Below, one piece after another: positions 63,606 to 64,000 of a DNA stretch of 64,000 nucleotides. How positions within the stretch are numbered: position 1 is the first letter of the stretch; every line of letters begins with the position of its first letter. A program made the translations under genes and the position numbers. Origin of the DNA: G963663735 sp963663735 (GTDB lineage Bacteria; Acidobacteriota; UBA6911; RPQK01; JAPXNP01); assembly GCA_963663735.2 (NCBI GenBank), contig CAXXHN010000001.1, positions 1,922,001 through 1,986,000 of the forward strand. The letters are read 5' to 3'. The notes below the pieces were generated by a model. It did not search any database and was not told where the DNA came from. It saw only the letters and a program-made list of their open reading frames with translations.

Positions 63606-64000
63606 GTGAGTAAAACAGTCACTTTTTTATTAGACGGTGAGGTTATTGAATGCAGTTCTGACCTTACTATCATGGAGGCAGCTGATGCCGCTGGAAGGTA
63701 TATTCCAAGGCTCTGCTCTCATGAAGATCTGTCACCCCATGGGAGTTGCAGGGTTTGTACTGTCCTGGTAAATGGCAGATGTCAATCCGCCTGTACCCAG
63801 CCGGTAGCAGAGGGAATAAATGTAGAGAGCACTTCAGAGAAGGTTGATAAACTCCGCAAGAACATTATTGAAATGCTTTTTGTGGAAGGCAACCACTACT
63901 GTATGTTCTGTGAGAAGAGTGGAAATTGTGAATTACAGGCATTAGCCTATCGATTTGGAATTGCCGCTCCGAGGTTCCCTTACCTTTATCCGAAAAGGGA
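63606..64000 (+). CDS. hoxU: HoxU, diaphorase iron-sulfur subunit (partial, cut by window end)
   Basis: The frame from GTG 63606 stays open to the window end and is therefore 3' truncated. GGAGG lies just before the start. It has the [2Fe-2S] pattern (RLCSHEDLSPHGSCRVCTVLVNG, ACTQPV) and the NuoG-type EMLFVEGNHYCMFCEKSGNCELQALAY with HxxCxxCxxxxxC. The 'EGNH-C-CEKSG-C-LQ' stretch is a strong HoxU signature. HoxU links the HoxF NAD(H) site with the hydrogenase subunits. Confidence 0.9.
   Translation, partial: MSKTVTFLLDGEVIECSSDLTIMEAADAAGRYIPRLCSHEDLSPHGSCRVCTVLVNGRCQSACTQPVAEGINVESTSEKVDKLRKNIIEMLFVEGNHYCMFCEKSGNCELQALAYRFGIAAPRFPYLYPKR

Noticed and set aside
1..64000. CRISPR arrays, rRNA and tRNA genes, full insertion sequences
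   Set aside because: No spaced direct repeats, conserved rRNA stretches, tRNA T-loop motifs in intergenic regions or transposase frames were found by reading both strands.

Overview
The window looks like a chromosome segment of an Acidobacteriota-like bacterium, possibly a deep lineage such as Aminicenantia or Thermoanaerobaculia; this is inferred from gene families, with no rRNA or marker tree behind it. The indicators are an Oar-type TonB-dependent receptor with an N-terminal carboxypeptidase-regulatory domain, a membrane-anchored winged-helix/TPR regulator, many Tat- or lipobox-bearing oxidoreductases and TIM-barrel enzymes, and FG-GAP/ASPIC proteins. I found no rRNA, tRNA, CRISPR array or intact insertion sequence.

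Layout. 0.7-6.7 kb: one very large secreted repeat protein (DUF4347, seven-bladed FG-GAP propeller, Ig/Fn3-like repeats). 7.6-10.2 kb: a DUF1284-like exported protein and a Tat-type aldo/keto reductase, ending in a clear terminator. 10.4-13.3 kb: a GT-C-like membrane protein with a C-terminal fascin-like domain, plus a GT2 glycosyltransferase. 13.4-15.6 kb: a pterin operon on the minus strand (FolX/FolB-type, FolK, FolE, then a short-chain reductase). 15.8-17.3 kb: an inositol-monophosphatase family enzyme and a RidA lipoprotein. 17.3-21.2 kb: a minus-strand operon of YceI, a two-helix membrane protein and a long FG-GAP/ASPIC/thioredoxin protein interrupted by one in-frame UGA that is directly followed by a SECIS-like hairpin.

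21.6-27.2 kb: exported sugar-processing genes (two TIM-barrel isomerases, a Gfo/Idh dehydrogenase, a PIG-L deacetylase, a DUF1080 3-keto-glycoside hydrolase-type lipoprotein). 27.6-35.0 kb: the winged-helix/TPR regulator, the TonB receptor and an amidohydrolase; their upstream regions share a motif pair TCTTGAC-N27-TCTTCGGA with identical spacing in three places. 35.6-40.8 kb: a zinc-ribbon/HExxH membrane protein, an M14 carboxypeptidase and a GH29 fucosidase. 40.8-43.7 kb: a second GT-C-like protein and pdxA.

43.8-47.9 kb: housekeeping (TPR protein, ricT-holB-tmk, yggS, an ABM monooxygenase). 48.0-53.4 kb: GH127 arabinofuranosidase, a TPR protein, a DUF6786-like lipoprotein and cysE. 53.6-59.6 kb: a small Cys protein, an RpoH-like sigma factor, valS, an AT-rich orphan gene and trmI. 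59.7-61.2 kb: a BY-kinase/Wzz-like pair. 61.8-64.0 kb: hoxF and the start of hoxU, the diaphorase of a probable NAD(P)-linked [NiFe] hydrogenase that continues beyond the window.

Together the accessory genes suggest import of oligosaccharides or peptides through the TonB receptor, trimming by exported glycosidases and peptidases, and an exported oxidation/3-keto-sugar route, in an organism that can also use hydrogen. The strongest candidate for something new is the UGA-containing FG-GAP/ASPIC/thioredoxin gene, a possible selenoprotein, followed by the fixed-spacing upstream motif.
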